Shown: positions 1 through 9,217 of the stretch, one piece after another | Position numbering within the stretch: the stretch's first letter is position 1 | Layout: each line of letters starts with the position of its first letter | Origin: Clostridium luticellarii | Lineage (GTDB): Bacteria > Bacillota > Clostridia > Clostridiales > Clostridiaceae | DNA length: 64,000 nucleotides | Direction of reading: 5' to 3' | Assembly (NCBI RefSeq): GCF_002995845.1 | Contig: NZ_PVXP01000005.1 | Span: forward strand, 35,152-99,151 | Position numbers and translations under genes: made by a program | Notes under the pieces: model-generated | Database searches by the model: none | Seen by the model: the letters and a program-made list of their open reading frames with translations, nothing else | Told to the model about the DNA's origin: nothing

Positions 1-10
1 ATACGGATTT

Positions 11-3000
11 TTAAATAATTTTTAAATTTTCTTCCCCGAATTTTCTTTTAAGAACAGCCATGAGCTCGGAACTAGGTTCCACCCACAATTCTCTGTCAAG
101 TCTGAATTTTTTTCTCTCCACTTTTGTACATAAATATACGGGCATATTACCTTTATAGCTCGAAAATATGGATTTGATCTCAGATAAAATATTCTTTAAG
201 CTATGTTGATTCTCAATTAAAATGTAGAGTTTGCCTATATCCACTCTCACCAGAGATTCCATATTTTCACAGAGAAGTTTGGGATCCTCCTCTTCCCTGA
301 CACTTACCCTTCCGCTTATTATAATCATGGAATCATCATAAATCAGATCCTTGAATTTCTGAAATACCGCTGGAAATATTATTATTTCCATAATTCCATA
401 CAGATCTTCTATCTTGGCAAAAGCCATCATATCATTATTTTTGGTTATCTTCCTGGATACTTCTGAAAGTATCCCTCCAATTATGACTCTATCTCCGTCT
501 TTTACCCTGCTTTCCCCCACAAAACCTTCTTCCAGGGTTTTCGCACTGACTATGTCTGATATTCTGGTATCGGTTTGAAGTTTTAAGGTCTTGGCATATT
601 CTTCAAGAGGGTGCCCTGAAAGATAGAGCCCTGTCATCTCTTTTTCCATAGCCAGCATGTCTTTTTTCTTGAACTCACCTATTTGGGGATACTGTATTTT
701 TACACTATTCTCTTCAAGCTGGGAGAACAGGCTAACCTGGCCCTTTATATTTTTCTTTCTGGAATTTATGATACCGTCAATTACCTTCTCATGTACTGCC
801 ACCAGCTGGGATCTGTATACGTTGAAACAGTCAAAAGCACCTGCCTTGATAAGACTTTCCACCACTCTCTTATTTATGGAATTCACATCTATATTACTGC
901 AGAAATCAACTAAATCCTTAAATTTACCATGGCGGTTTCTGGATTCAACTATGCTGTTTATTATGTTTTCACCCACATTTTTTACAGCAGACAGCCCGAA
1001 CCTGATACTGTCGTTTTCCACTGTAAATTTAGCATAGCTTTCATTGATATCAGGGGGAAGTATTTTTATTTTTTGATTTTTTGCAAATCTTATATAATAG
1101 GCAACCTTTTCACTATCCCCTTTTACGCTGTTTAACATTGCTGCTGTATACTCTACCGGATAATAACACATCAAATATGCAGTTTGAAATGCCACCACTG
1201 CATAAGCTGCTGCATGAGATTTATTAAAAGCATAGGAGGCAAAATCAATCATGGAATCGAATATTTTATTGGCAATAGTTTCGGATATCCCATTTCTTAT
1301 ACATCCGGGAACTTGTATTTTCCCGTTTTCGTCCACTATTCCATATACGAAATTATGTCTTTCCTCTTCCATAACATGATGTTTCTTTTTGGACATAGCC
1401 CTCCTTACAAGATCACTTCTTCCCATAGAATATCCTGCCAGATCCCTCACAATCTGCATTACCTGCTCCTGGTACACCATGCATCCATAGGTAACAGAAA
1501 GAATATGCTGGAGCTGGGGAGTTATGTACTCAATTTTATCCGTGTTGTTCTTGTTCTTTATATATTTTGGTATTTCAGACATGGGACCTGGTCTGTAAAG
1601 ACTTATTCCTGCTATTATGTCCTCCAGTGAATCTGGATTTAGTTCCTTCATGAAGGAAGTCATTCCAGGAGACTCAAGTTGAAATACTCCAGTGGTTTTC
1701 CCCTGCCCTATCATGGAATATATGGCCTCATCATCATAATCTATACTGTCCAGATCAATTTCCCTGCCTTTGTCTTTTTTTACCATATCCACCGTATCCC
1801 TGAGTACAGTCAAAGTACGGAGTCCCAGAAAATCCATCTTTAAAAGTCCAAGCTCCTCCAGGGTGTTCATGGTGAATTGAGTCACTACATTATCTTCATT
1901 TTTTTGGAGGGGCACGTAGCTCACAAGGGGCTTTGACGCTATTACCACTCCCGCAGCATGGGTGGAAGTGTGCCTTGGAAGCCCTTCAAGAGACCTTGCC
2001 ACATCTATGAGTTCCTTAGTCCTCGGCTCAGCTTCATAGGCTTCCTTGAATTCAGGATTCATCTCAAGAGCTTTATCTATAGTTATATTTAAAACTGAAG
2101 GAATCATTTTAGCTATTCTGTCCACTTCTCCATAGGAATAATTCATGGCTCTTCCCACATCTCTTATGACTGCCCTGGCTGCCATGGTTCCGAAGGTTAT
2201 AATCTGTGACACATTGTGTTTCCCATATTTTCTGACCACATAATCTATAACCTCTCCACGTCTTTCATAGCAAAAGTCACTGTCAATATCCGGCATGGAA
2301 ACCCTCTCCGGATTCAAAAAACGTTCAAAAATAAGATTGTATTTTATGGGATCTATCTTTGTAATTCCAAGGGTATAGGCAACTATGGAACCTGCTCCGC
2401 TTCCCCTGCCAGGACCCGTCATAATCTTGCTTTCCCGTGCAAATCTTATAAAATCCCAGACTATGAGAAAGTAATCCACATATCCCATGGACTTTATTAC
2501 GCCAAGTTCATATTCAAGTCTGTCTTTTAATTTTTCAGTTATATTTTCATATCTTTTCTGAAGTCCGCTGTAACACAGATCTTTCAGATAGGTATAGGCA
2601 TCTGTTCCCTCCGGGAGAGGAAATTTGGGGAGTTTTGACTTATGAAATTCATAGTCAAAATTACATTCTTCTGCTATCTTAACCGTATTTTCCAGTGCTT
2701 CAGGCACATTTGAAAACATCTTGTACATTTCTTCTGGAGATTTCAGATAAAATTCATCTGAAGGATATCTCATTCTGTCCTCTTCATCTACAGTTTTTCC
2801 CGTCTGTATACAGAGCAGTATATCATGAGCTCTGTAATCCTCTTTTCTTATATAATGGACATCATTGGTAGCCACCAGGGGAATATCAAGCTCTTTGGAC
2901 ATGGCCATCAGCTGATCATTGACTTTAAGCTGCTGCTCCATTCCATGATACTGAAGTTCAAGGTAAAAACCATCCTCGAATGTGTCTTTGTAAAACAGCG

Positions 3001-3484
3001 CTGCATTCCTGGCAGTATTTAGATCATCCTTTAATATATTTGCCTGCACCTCACCACCCAGGCAGGCACTTAAAGCTATGATACCGCTGCTGTGGGATTT
3101 CAAATAATCATGATCCACCCGTGGTTTATAATAGAATCCTTCAATTGAGGCAGTTGAAACTATCTCCATCAGGTTTTTATATCCCTCTTCATTTTTTACA
3201 AGAAGGACGAGATGATAGTTTTCATTTTTTCCATTATTCTGTTTTATATGCATATCTCCCTGTGACACGTATATCTCACAGCCTATTATGGGTTTAATCC
3301 CCTGAGCCCTGGCCTCCTTATAAAAATCCACACATCCATACATGACCCCGTGATCTGTTATAGCCATACTATCCATTCCCAATTCCCTGGCCCTTGCTAT
3401 AAGCTCCGGAATCTTGGCTGAAGAGTCCAGAAGGGAGTATCCCGTATGCTGGTGCAGACTCACCCACTTACACTTTTTCTCCAT
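11..3484 (-). CDS. dnaE: DNA polymerase III subunit alpha (DnaE)
   Basis: Replicative C-family DNA polymerase that synthesises DNA from dNTPs at the fork. In Firmicutes DnaE typically works beside PolC and extends primers on the lagging strand. The 1,157-residue protein has the family's usual length. It starts with a PHP domain (HQHTGYS near residue 11, TDHG near 43). The palm catalytic motif PDIDSDF lies near 396-402, after the GPGRGSGAGS segment. The OB-fold region near 990-1080 contains the segment GIMEIIIFP. An ATG start is preceded by GGGAGG. The gene is complete, with TAA at the left edge of the window. It is the last gene seen of the minus-strand run that includes whiA and the YtoI-like gene. 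The PHP HxH pair is retained, so metal binding there is plausible. Confidence 0.97.
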   Translation of the reverse strand: MEKKCKWVSLHQHTGYSLLDSSAKIPELIARARELGMDSMAITDHGVMYGCVDFYKEARAQGIKPIIGCEIYVSQGDMHIKQNNGKNENYHLVLLVKNEEGYKNLMEIVSTASIEGFYYKPRVDHDYLKSHSSGIIALSACLGGEVQANILKDDLNTARNAALFYKDTFEDGFYLELQYHGMEQQLKVNDQLMAMSKELDIPLVATNDVHYIRKEDYRAHDILLCIQTGKTVDEEDRMRYPSDEFYLKSPEEMYKMFSNVPEALENTVKIAEECNFDYEFHKSKLPKFPLPEGTDAYTYLKDLCYSGLQKRYENITEKLKDRLEYELGVIKSMGYVDYFLIVWDFIRFARESKIMTGPGRGSGAGSIVAYTLGITKIDPIKYNLIFERFLNPERVSMPDIDSDFCYERRGEVIDYVVRKYGKHNVSQIITFGTMAARAVIRDVGRAMNYSYGEVDRIAKMIPSVLNITIDKALEMNPEFKEAYEAEPRTKELIDVARSLEGLPRHTSTHAAGVVIASKPLVSYVPLQKNEDNVVTQFTMNTLEELGLLKMDFLGLRTLTVLRDTVDMVKKDKGREIDLDSIDYDDEAIYSMIGQGKTTGVFQLESPGMTSFMKELNPDSLEDIIAGISLYRPGPMSEIPKYIKNKNNTDKIEYITPQLQHILSVTYGCMVYQEQVMQIVRDLAGYSMGRSDLVRRAMSKKKHHVMEEERHNFVYGIVDENGKIQVPGCIRNGISETIANKIFDSMIDFASYAFNKSHAAAYAVVAFQTAYLMCYYPVEYTAAMLNSVKGDSEKVAYYIRFAKNQKIKILPPDINESYAKFTVENDSIRFGLSAVKNVGENIINSIVESRNRHGKFKDLVDFCSNIDVNSINKRVVESLIKAGAFDCFNVYRSQLVAVHEKVIDGIINSRKKNIKGQVSLFSQLEENSVKIQYPQIGEFKKKDMLAMEKEMTGLYLSGHPLEEYAKTLKLQTDTRISDIVSAKTLEEGFVGESRVKDGDRVIIGGILSEVSRKITKNNDMMAFAKIEDLYGIMEIIIFPAVFQKFKDLIYDDSMIIISGRVSVREEEDPKLLCENMESLVRVDIGKLYILIENQHSLKNILSEIKSIFSSYKGNMPVYLCTKVERKKFRLDRELWVEPSSELMAVLKRKFGEENLKII

Positions 3485-3526
3485 AATCCATTACCTCCCT
3501 CTGCCTTCATGAGCAAATACCGACGG

Positions 3527-4831
3527 TCACCTTCTTATCATTCTTGCAGATAAAATGCATTTTCCGACTATATCCTTCTTCCCGTCAAACATATCTACTT
3601 CCACCTTGCAGTAATTTATACCCTCATCTATAATATTCACATATATATTAATATCACTGTCCATCTGCACTGGATTCATAAAATAGGTATTTATACTGTC
3701 CACCAATATATTGGCCTTGTTTTTCTGTCTCAAAATCATAATCGCCATAGTAGACAGAAGCATATTGAGTGTGCTCCAGGAAGCAGTTCCTATGGGATCC
3801 AGCATTTCAGGAGTTATCTTTCCCGTAAAATGAGCTACATCATCTTCAATATTGAACTCAAATTCCTTCAATATGGAATCTTCCAGCGTCTCACCGGCTT
3901 GTGGCTGTCTTGCCATGTACTGAAGTGCCTTTATTACATCTCTTCTGGTTATAACGCCCTTCAGTTTTTTACCTTTTACTACAGGGAAAAGTTCTATACC
4001 TTCCCATCCCATTATATGAGCTGCATAAGCTACTGTAGTTTTAGGCGTCACCGTGATGGGATCCTTGTGCATTACTTTACTCACCGGATCACTGTCTGTA
4101 TGATGATTTGACAGATCCTTTAAAGATACAATCCCAACTACCTTTTTATCACTGTCCACTATGGGATATCTCTCATGCTTGACCTGCTGCATTATCTTTT
4201 TCCATTTCTCCACCGTGTCTGTAATTTCCAGGTAGCAGGGACTGTCTTCCATTATATCCTCTACCAGAATTATGTCCTTCTTTATTAGATTTTCAGAAAT
4301 AGCCCTGTTTATCATACTTGCCACAGTGAAGGTGTCATAACTGCTGGATATTATGGGAAGGCACTTCTCATTGGCCAGCTCCTTTATTTCATTGCTGCAT
4401 CCAAAGCCTCCGGTTATGAGAACTCCTGCATCATTTAAAAGTGCAAGCTTTTGTGCTTCTTCTCTGTTTCCTATTATAACCAGGCAGTCCTTTCTTATAT
4501 ACTGCTTCATGGCTTCTATTGTCATTGCGCCTATTATAAAACTATGAAGCATTTTATGTATTCCATTTTTACCGCCCAGCAGACTTCCATCCACCACGTT
4601 TATAACTTCACCATAGGTCAACGACTCAATATTTTTCTTTTCAACTTTTTCTATTCTAACCGTTCCAACCCTTGGAATAGTAGTAACTATACCCAAGGTG
4701 TCGGAATCTTTTATAGCCCTGTATGCCGTTCCATCGCTGACACCCAGTTCACTGGCTATGCTTCTCACTGAAATCTTGGTGCCAACTTCCAGTGAAAGTA
4801 TATATTTTATTATATCCTCATGCTTAGACAT
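3527..4831 (-). CDS. YtoI-like regulator: HTH, DRTGG, CBS pair, hotdog domain
   Basis: Predicted cytosolic regulator of 434 residues, resembling Bacillus subtilis YtoI. In order I see an N-terminal helix-turn-helix (1-55, ending SDGTAYRAIKDSD), a DRTGG domain (about 70-185), a tandem CBS pair (about 195-310, with LSNHHTDSDPVSKVMHKDP between the two units) and a C-terminal hotdog fold (about 320-434, with DPIGTASWSTLNMLLS). CBS pairs usually bind adenine nucleotides, and hotdog domains often bind or hydrolyse acyl-CoA. A ligand-sensing transcription factor is therefore reasonable, but the ligand cannot be read from the sequence. An ATG with GGAGGGG upstream sets the start. It follows whiA with an 11-base gap and is probably cotranscribed with it. 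Confidence 0.85.
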   Translation of the reverse strand: MSKHEDIIKYILSLEVGTKISVRSIASELGVSDGTAYRAIKDSDTLGIVTTIPRVGTVRIEKVEKKNIESLTYGEVINVVDGSLLGGKNGIHKMLHSFIIGAMTIEAMKQYIRKDCLVIIGNREEAQKLALLNDAGVLITGGFGCSNEIKELANEKCLPIISSSYDTFTVASMINRAISENLIKKDIILVEDIMEDSPCYLEITDTVEKWKKIMQQVKHERYPIVDSDKKVVGIVSLKDLSNHHTDSDPVSKVMHKDPITVTPKTTVAYAAHIMGWEGIELFPVVKGKKLKGVITRRDVIKALQYMARQPQAGETLEDSILKEFEFNIEDDVAHFTGKITPEMLDPIGTASWSTLNMLLSTMAIMILRQKNKANILVDSINTYFMNPVQMDSDINIYVNIIDEGINYCKVEVDMFDGKKDIVGKCILSARMIRR

Positions 4832-4842
4832 ATCTTCCCCTC

Positions 4843-5793
4843 CTACTTTTCTTTCCTAAGTTCCCCCGCTATTTTTTCAATTCTTCTCAATCTATGGTTT
4901 ACTCCTGACTTTCCCACTTTTGGGCTCAGCATCTCGCCTAATTCCTTTAGAGACTCATCTGGATAATTTAATCTAAGCTCTGCAATCTCTCTTAAATTTT
5001 TAGGCAGCCTGCTTAACCCTATTTTCCTCTGTATAAGTTTTATACTTTCCGCCTGCCTTACCGATGCATTTACAGTTTTACTCAGATTTGCAGTTTCACA
5101 ATTCACAAGCCTATTTACGTTATTTCTCATTTCCTTCATTATTCTTATATTTTCCAGTTTTAAAAGTGCCGAGTAAGCCCCTATTATATTTAAAAGATCT
5201 ACTATCTGTTCTCCTTCTTTAATATACACAATAAAGCTGTTCTTTCGCTGTATTACCTTGGAATTCAATCCATATTCATTTATAAGACTGCTTAGATCCT
5301 CTGCATATACATCGTTGTGAGTTACAAATTCCAGATGATAAGTTTTTTCAGGATTGCTGATGCTGCCTCCTCCCAAAAATGCTCCCCTTATATATGCTCT
5401 TTTAAGCAAATCAGTGGCTACTATATTTTTGGGTATGCTGTAATCCAGAGAAAATGCATCTTCTTCCTCCTTTAAAATCCCCACTTCCTTGAGCAGTGAT
5501 CTCACACTCTCATTCTCCGTTATAATTACCTCATATACATTGTTTTTCTTCAGAGAATTGCTCTTTTTTACCAGTATCTTTGTATGTATATTGAATTTAT
5601 TCTTTAATATTTTGAAAAGAAATCTTGTGGTAGATGCATTTTCCGTAATTATCTTAAAGCCAAATTTTCCTATCCCCCCTAAAAGCAAAGTTCCGCTTAC
5701 TTTCATTATTGCAGACAATTCTGCCGCAGCTTCTTCCCTGCTTATATTCGTATACCTGCTGATTTCATTTTTTACCTTCAACGAAAATGACAT
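4843..5793 (-). CDS. whiA: DNA-binding protein WhiA
   Basis: WhiA is a conserved Gram-positive DNA-binding protein linked to cell division and, in Streptomyces, to sporulation. The 316-residue product has the two-part family structure: an N-terminal LAGLIDADG-like fold (YIRGAFLGGGSI near 134-145, without nuclease activity in this family) and a C-terminal helix-turn-helix (about 230-310, ELGEMLSPKVGKSGVNHRL). Start: ATG with GGGAG upstream. It lies in the classic rapZ-yvcK-whiA cluster, 14 bases after yvcK, and is very likely in the same operon. Confidence 0.96.
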   Translation of the reverse strand: MSFSLKVKNEISRYTNISREEAAAELSAIMKVSGTLLLGGIGKFGFKIITENASTTRFLFKILKNKFNIHTKILVKKSNSLKKNNVYEVIITENESVRSLLKEVGILKEEEDAFSLDYSIPKNIVATDLLKRAYIRGAFLGGGSISNPEKTYHLEFVTHNDVYAEDLSSLINEYGLNSKVIQRKNSFIVYIKEGEQIVDLLNIIGAYSALLKLENIRIMKEMRNNVNRLVNCETANLSKTVNASVRQAESIKLIQRKIGLSRLPKNLREIAELRLNYPDESLKELGEMLSPKVGKSGVNHRLRRIEKIAGELRKEK

Positions 5794-5807
5794 ATCCGTT
5801 CTCCCAT

Positions 5808-7136
5808 TTATCTCTTAATTTCCTTCAATCTCTCCGACAAATAGAAATATTCTATTATCTTTTTTCTGTCATATAAAAGTTTTTTGTCCATAATTGTCTC
5901 TATCAATATAGAGGCCAATTTTTCAGAATTATGCCTTATGAGTCCATTTTGGGCACTTATAAAATCACCTTCTATGGCTTTTACTCCCAGTGAGGATATT
6001 GCATCCTCATTTATTTTAACTAGATGGGATTCTTCCTCTTTATATTTTCCTTCCAGCTCACTGTCTATTTTGCCCACATTCACAATTACATAATCCATTA
6101 TACCGCTTCCCACATGATCAAAAATGGCTTTTATATGATCTTCCACCGAAAATCCATCTGTCTCACCGGGCTGGGTCATTATATTCGATACGTAAAGCTT
6201 TATGGCACTGGTATTTCGCACAGCATCTGCTATATCCTTCACTAAAAGATTAGGAATAATACTTGTATAGAGACTTCCCGGCCCCAATATTACAGCATCT
6301 GCTTCAGCTATTGCATCTACTGCTTCCTTCAAAGGCCTTGCATTACCAGGCTCTATAAATATCCTGTCTATAACGGTGTTCTGCTCAATGGCCTCTCTTG
6401 GAATATTGGATTCGCCTTCCACAATAGATCCGTTCTTCAGCTTTGCCTTTAAAACCAGATTATCCAGAGTGACAGGCATCACCTTCCCGGTTACTGCAAG
6501 AACAGAACTCATCTTATGTACAGCTTCCTCAAAATTTGCCGATATCCCGTCCATGGCTGCCAGAAATAGATTCCCAAAACTCTGATTTTTAAGTCTTCCA
6601 TCCTTGAATCTGTACTGAAGCAAATCCTCCATAAGAGGTTCGGTATCCGCAAGAGAAAGTATACAATTTCTTATATCACCCGGCGGGAGCATGCCCAAAT
6701 CCTCCCTGAGATCTCCGGAACCGCCGCCGTCATCTGCCACAGTTACTACCGCGGTTATATTCGAAGTATAGTACTTGAGTCCTCTAAGCATGGTTGAAAG
6801 TCCTGTGCCGCCGCCTATAGCTACAATTTTAGGTCCTTTTACCAAAAGACGCTTTTCATATATGAGGTTTTCCAATTTTTTAGAATCCAGAGATACACTT
6901 AAATACCCCTTGTTTATCAAGGCTATTATAGAGCGCATTCCCTGGGTTATAGAAATATACACTACAAAAATTCCCGATACAATTAAAAACATATAAAAGC
7001 AGATGTAATAAAAACTGTAGAATCTTCTATTTACAAATTCTATTACTCCAAATATTATGAACAACACTCCCATGGCTCCAAGCATGACCCATCTTTTAAC
7101 TTTTATACCGGGCCTGAGCCAATCTACAATCTTCAT
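5808..7136 (-). CDS. yvcK: YvcK/GlmR, UDP-GlcNAc-binding regulator of carbon flux and morphology
   Basis: Member of the CofD-like YvcK family. In Bacillus the protein binds UDP-GlcNAc and supports growth on gluconeogenic substrates and cell-wall synthesis. The 442-residue protein has an N-terminal hydrophobic region with two likely membrane segments (about 18-60), followed by the nucleotide-binding core. The core starts at [17 protein letters not shown] (about 106) and contains [17 protein letters not shown] and PPGDIRNC. The membrane extension is common in clostridial copies and absent from the shorter Bacillus protein. The ATG overlaps the rapZ stop codon (ATGA), which indicates translational coupling. 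Confidence 0.95.
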   Translation of the reverse strand: MKIVDWLRPGIKVKRWVMLGAMGVLFIIFGVIEFVNRRFYSFYYICFYMFLIVSGIFVVYISITQGMRSIIALINKGYLSVSLDSKKLENLIYEKRLLVKGPKIVAIGGGTGLSTMLRGLKYYTSNITAVVTVADDGGGSGDLREDLGMLPPGDIRNCILSLADTEPLMEDLLQYRFKDGRLKNQSFGNLFLAAMDGISANFEEAVHKMSSVLAVTGKVMPVTLDNLVLKAKLKNGSIVEGESNIPREAIEQNTVIDRIFIEPGNARPLKEAVDAIAEADAVILGPGSLYTSIIPNLLVKDIADAVRNTSAIKLYVSNIMTQPGETDGFSVEDHIKAIFDHVGSGIMDYVIVNVGKIDSELEGKYKEEESHLVKINEDAISSLGVKAIEGDFISAQNGLIRHNSEKLASILIETIMDKKLLYDRKKIIEYFYLSERLKEIKR

Positions 7137-8020
7137 AGTTTTTTACCACCTTTATTATTTACATCTTCCTCAATATCTCTGTGGTCTATATTGACTTTAT
7201 GTCCGTTAGCCTTCAGCCTTTTATAGATATCATTGGCAATAGTAACAGAACGGTGCCTTCCGCCAGTACATCCTATAGATACGATAAGCTGCCTTTTACC
7301 CTCTTTAAGATAATTTGGAATTAAAAATTCCAGCATATCCTCCAGCTTATCTATAAATATCTCTGTCTCTTTAAAACTCATTATATATTCAATCACAGGC
7401 CCATCCTTCCCTGAATATTTTTTTAATTCAGGAATATAGAAGGGATTGGGCAGAAATCTTACATCAAACACCAAGTCTGAATCCACGGGTATACCATACT
7501 TAAAGCCAAAAGAAAGCACCGTTATCATCAGTTGGGTCTCCATCTGACCTTCCTCCGAGTATATTTTTGTTATTTGTTCCCTGAGTTCTCTTGTTGCAAG
7601 GTTTGAAGTATCTATTATGTTGTCCGCCCTGTCTTTTATATCTCTGAGCCTGTTTCTCTCCCTAAGTATACCTTTTAAAATTCTCCCGTCAGGAGCCAAT
7701 GGATGCTTTCTTCTGGATTCTTTAAATCTTTTGACAAGGACCTCATCTGAAGCATCCAAAAACAGTATTTCATACTTGTATCCTTCTTTTTTTATATAAT
7801 TCAGGCTTTCAAATATATCATCAAAAAACTGCCCTCCTCTTATATCTATTACCAAAGCTATTTTATCTATTTTACCATCGGTTTGATAACAGGCCTCTGC
7901 AAATTTAGGTATAAGGGTAGGGGGAAGATTATCCACACAAAAAAAACCTAAATCTTCCAAGCTCCTTACCGCCTGAGTTTTCCCAGCTCCGGATAATCCT
8001 GTAACTATAACAAATCTCAT
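7133..8020 (-). CDS. rapZ: RNase adapter / nucleotide-binding protein RapZ
   Basis: P-loop protein of the RapZ (YvcJ) family. In enteric bacteria it controls the RNase E target glmZ; in Firmicutes it is a GTP/ATP-binding protein of less clear role. The 295-residue product begins [16 protein letters not shown] with the Walker A motif at about 8-15. The C-terminal family signature [12 protein letters not shown] is near 246. The reading frame extends 11 codons further upstream, but I place the start at 8020 because GGAGGG lies eight bases before this ATG. The stop overlaps the yvcK start. Confidence 0.95.
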   Translation of the reverse strand: MRFVIVTGLSGAGKTQAVRSLEDLGFFCVDNLPPTLIPKFAEACYQTDGKIDKIALVIDIRGGQFFDDIFESLNYIKKEGYKYEILFLDASDEVLVKRFKESRRKHPLAPDGRILKGILRERNRLRDIKDRADNIIDTSNLATRELREQITKIYSEEGQMETQLMITVLSFGFKYGIPVDSDLVFDVRFLPNPFYIPELKKYSGKDGPVIEYIMSFKETEIFIDKLEDMLEFLIPNYLKEGKRQLIVSIGCTGGRHRSVTIANDIYKRLKANGHKVNIDHRDIEEDVNNKGGKKL

Positions 8021-8131
8021 GGACGCATCCCTCCACCAACAAATATTCAGCATTACTGTATAAAATCTACTTATGTAAACTTACTTTTTTTAATTATAGC
8101 ACAATGGATGGGAAGAATAAATATAGCTAAA

Positions 8132-8169
8132 GTGGAGAATCAAATGCAGTGCCAGCACCAATTCTCCAC
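8132..8169 (-). terminator. Stem-loop downstream of murB
   Basis: A 9-base perfect inverted repeat (GTGGAGAAT / ATTCTCCAC, loop of 20) lies between the murB stop and the rapZ start. The bases that follow in the minus direction are only moderately U-rich, so it could be a weak terminator or a processing hairpin. Confidence 0.45.
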
Positions 8170-8191
8170 CTATTCGAAAAAAATTTTGTAT

Positions 8192-9106
8192 TTAGTCTTC
8201 TCCTATAATCCTGACTTCAGTATAAAGATCTACATTGAACTTTTCTTTTACCCTGTCCTGTACAACCTTTATCAAATTCAAAATATCACTGGCAGTAGCA
8301 TTACCTCTGTTTATTATAAATCCTGAATGTTTTTCTGAAACCTGGGCGTCTCCAACACTCTCACCCTTTAAGCCGCTGTCTTCTATAAGTTTGGCCGCGA
8401 AATGGCCCGCCGGCCTTTTAAAAGTACTTCCTGCAGATGCATATTCCAGCGGCTGTTTTTCACTTCTTCTTCTATTTAAATCATCTATACGGTTTTCTAT
8501 CTTTTGGTATTCCCCCTTTTCCAAATTAAATGCCACTTCCAAAATGGTATACCCATACATTAATATGGAACTCATCCTGTATCCCAGCTTTAACTCCTCT
8601 TTATTCAGTATTCTAACATCTCCACAGTTGTCTACAACTTTTGCACTTTCTATTACATTGGAAATCTCACCATTGTAGGCTCCTGCATTCATTGTAACCG
8701 CTCCCCCTACACTTCCGGGAATTCCACAGGCAAATTCAAGTCCCGTCAAACTGTTATTCAAAGCTGCAGCGGAGATATCTTTAAGAGATGTTCCGCTTCC
8801 AGCAGTAATCCTGTTTCCCTCAACTTTAATATGATTCAACTTTATAAGTTTAATTATTATGCCTCTTATTCCTCCGTCCTTTACAAGCAAGTTGGAACCA
8901 TTTCCCATTATATAAAAGGGTATTTTTTTTCCCCCGCACAATTTTATTACATCTACCACCTGTTGAAAATTCCTGGGGGTAATGAGTATATCTACAGGTC
9001 CCCCCACCTTAAAAGAAGTATGATATTTCATAGGTTCATCTATTTTTATATCCTCTTCATCCAATATTTTTCTTAAATTTACAGCAAAACTTTTAAACTT
9101 ATTCAT
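8192..9106 (-). CDS. murB: UDP-N-acetylmuramate dehydrogenase (MurB)
   Basis: FAD enzyme that reduces UDP-GlcNAc-enolpyruvate to UDP-MurNAc with NADPH, the second committed step of peptidoglycan precursor synthesis in the cytosol. The 304-residue protein has the FAD-binding segment [17 protein letters not shown] (about 63-79), [17 protein letters not shown] (about 130-146), the conserved GYRMSSIL, the catalytic serine region SAGSTFKRP (about 225) and the C-terminal glutamate in YTEVRIIGE. Length and motifs fit type II MurB. RBS GAGGAG precedes the ATG. A 13-bp hairpin lies just upstream. Confidence 0.96.
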   Translation of the reverse strand: MNKFKSFAVNLRKILDEEDIKIDEPMKYHTSFKVGGPVDILITPRNFQQVVDVIKLCGGKKIPFYIMGNGSNLLVKDGGIRGIIIKLIKLNHIKVEGNRITAGSGTSLKDISAAALNNSLTGLEFACGIPGSVGGAVTMNAGAYNGEISNVIESAKVVDNCGDVRILNKEELKLGYRMSSILMYGYTILEVAFNLEKGEYQKIENRIDDLNRRRSEKQPLEYASAGSTFKRPAGHFAAKLIEDSGLKGESVGDAQVSEKHSGFIINRGNATASDILNLIKVVQDRVKEKFNVDLYTEVRIIGED

Positions 9107-9132
9107 TGTAAGTATTCTCCTCGAAAATTAAA

Positions 9133-9174
9133 ATTAAGTATTATATTTAGTATAATGTATGTATAATACTTAAT
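9133..9174 (-). repeat. Inverted repeat between uvrC and murB
   Basis: Perfect 13-base arms (ATTAAGTATTATA / TATAATACTTAAT) surround a 16-base loop. The element sits between the uvrC stop and the murB RBS. It is all A/T except one G-C pair, so it could end uvrC transcription or simply be an AT-rich promoter region with TATAAT boxes. Confidence 0.5.
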
Positions 9175-9217
9175 CAAGAATTATACATTCATATATATTA
9201 CATTCTACCCATTAAGT

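Noticed and set aside
657..1037. Plus-strand frame inside dnaE
   Set aside because: It is antisense to a conserved polymerase and has no RBS or family match.
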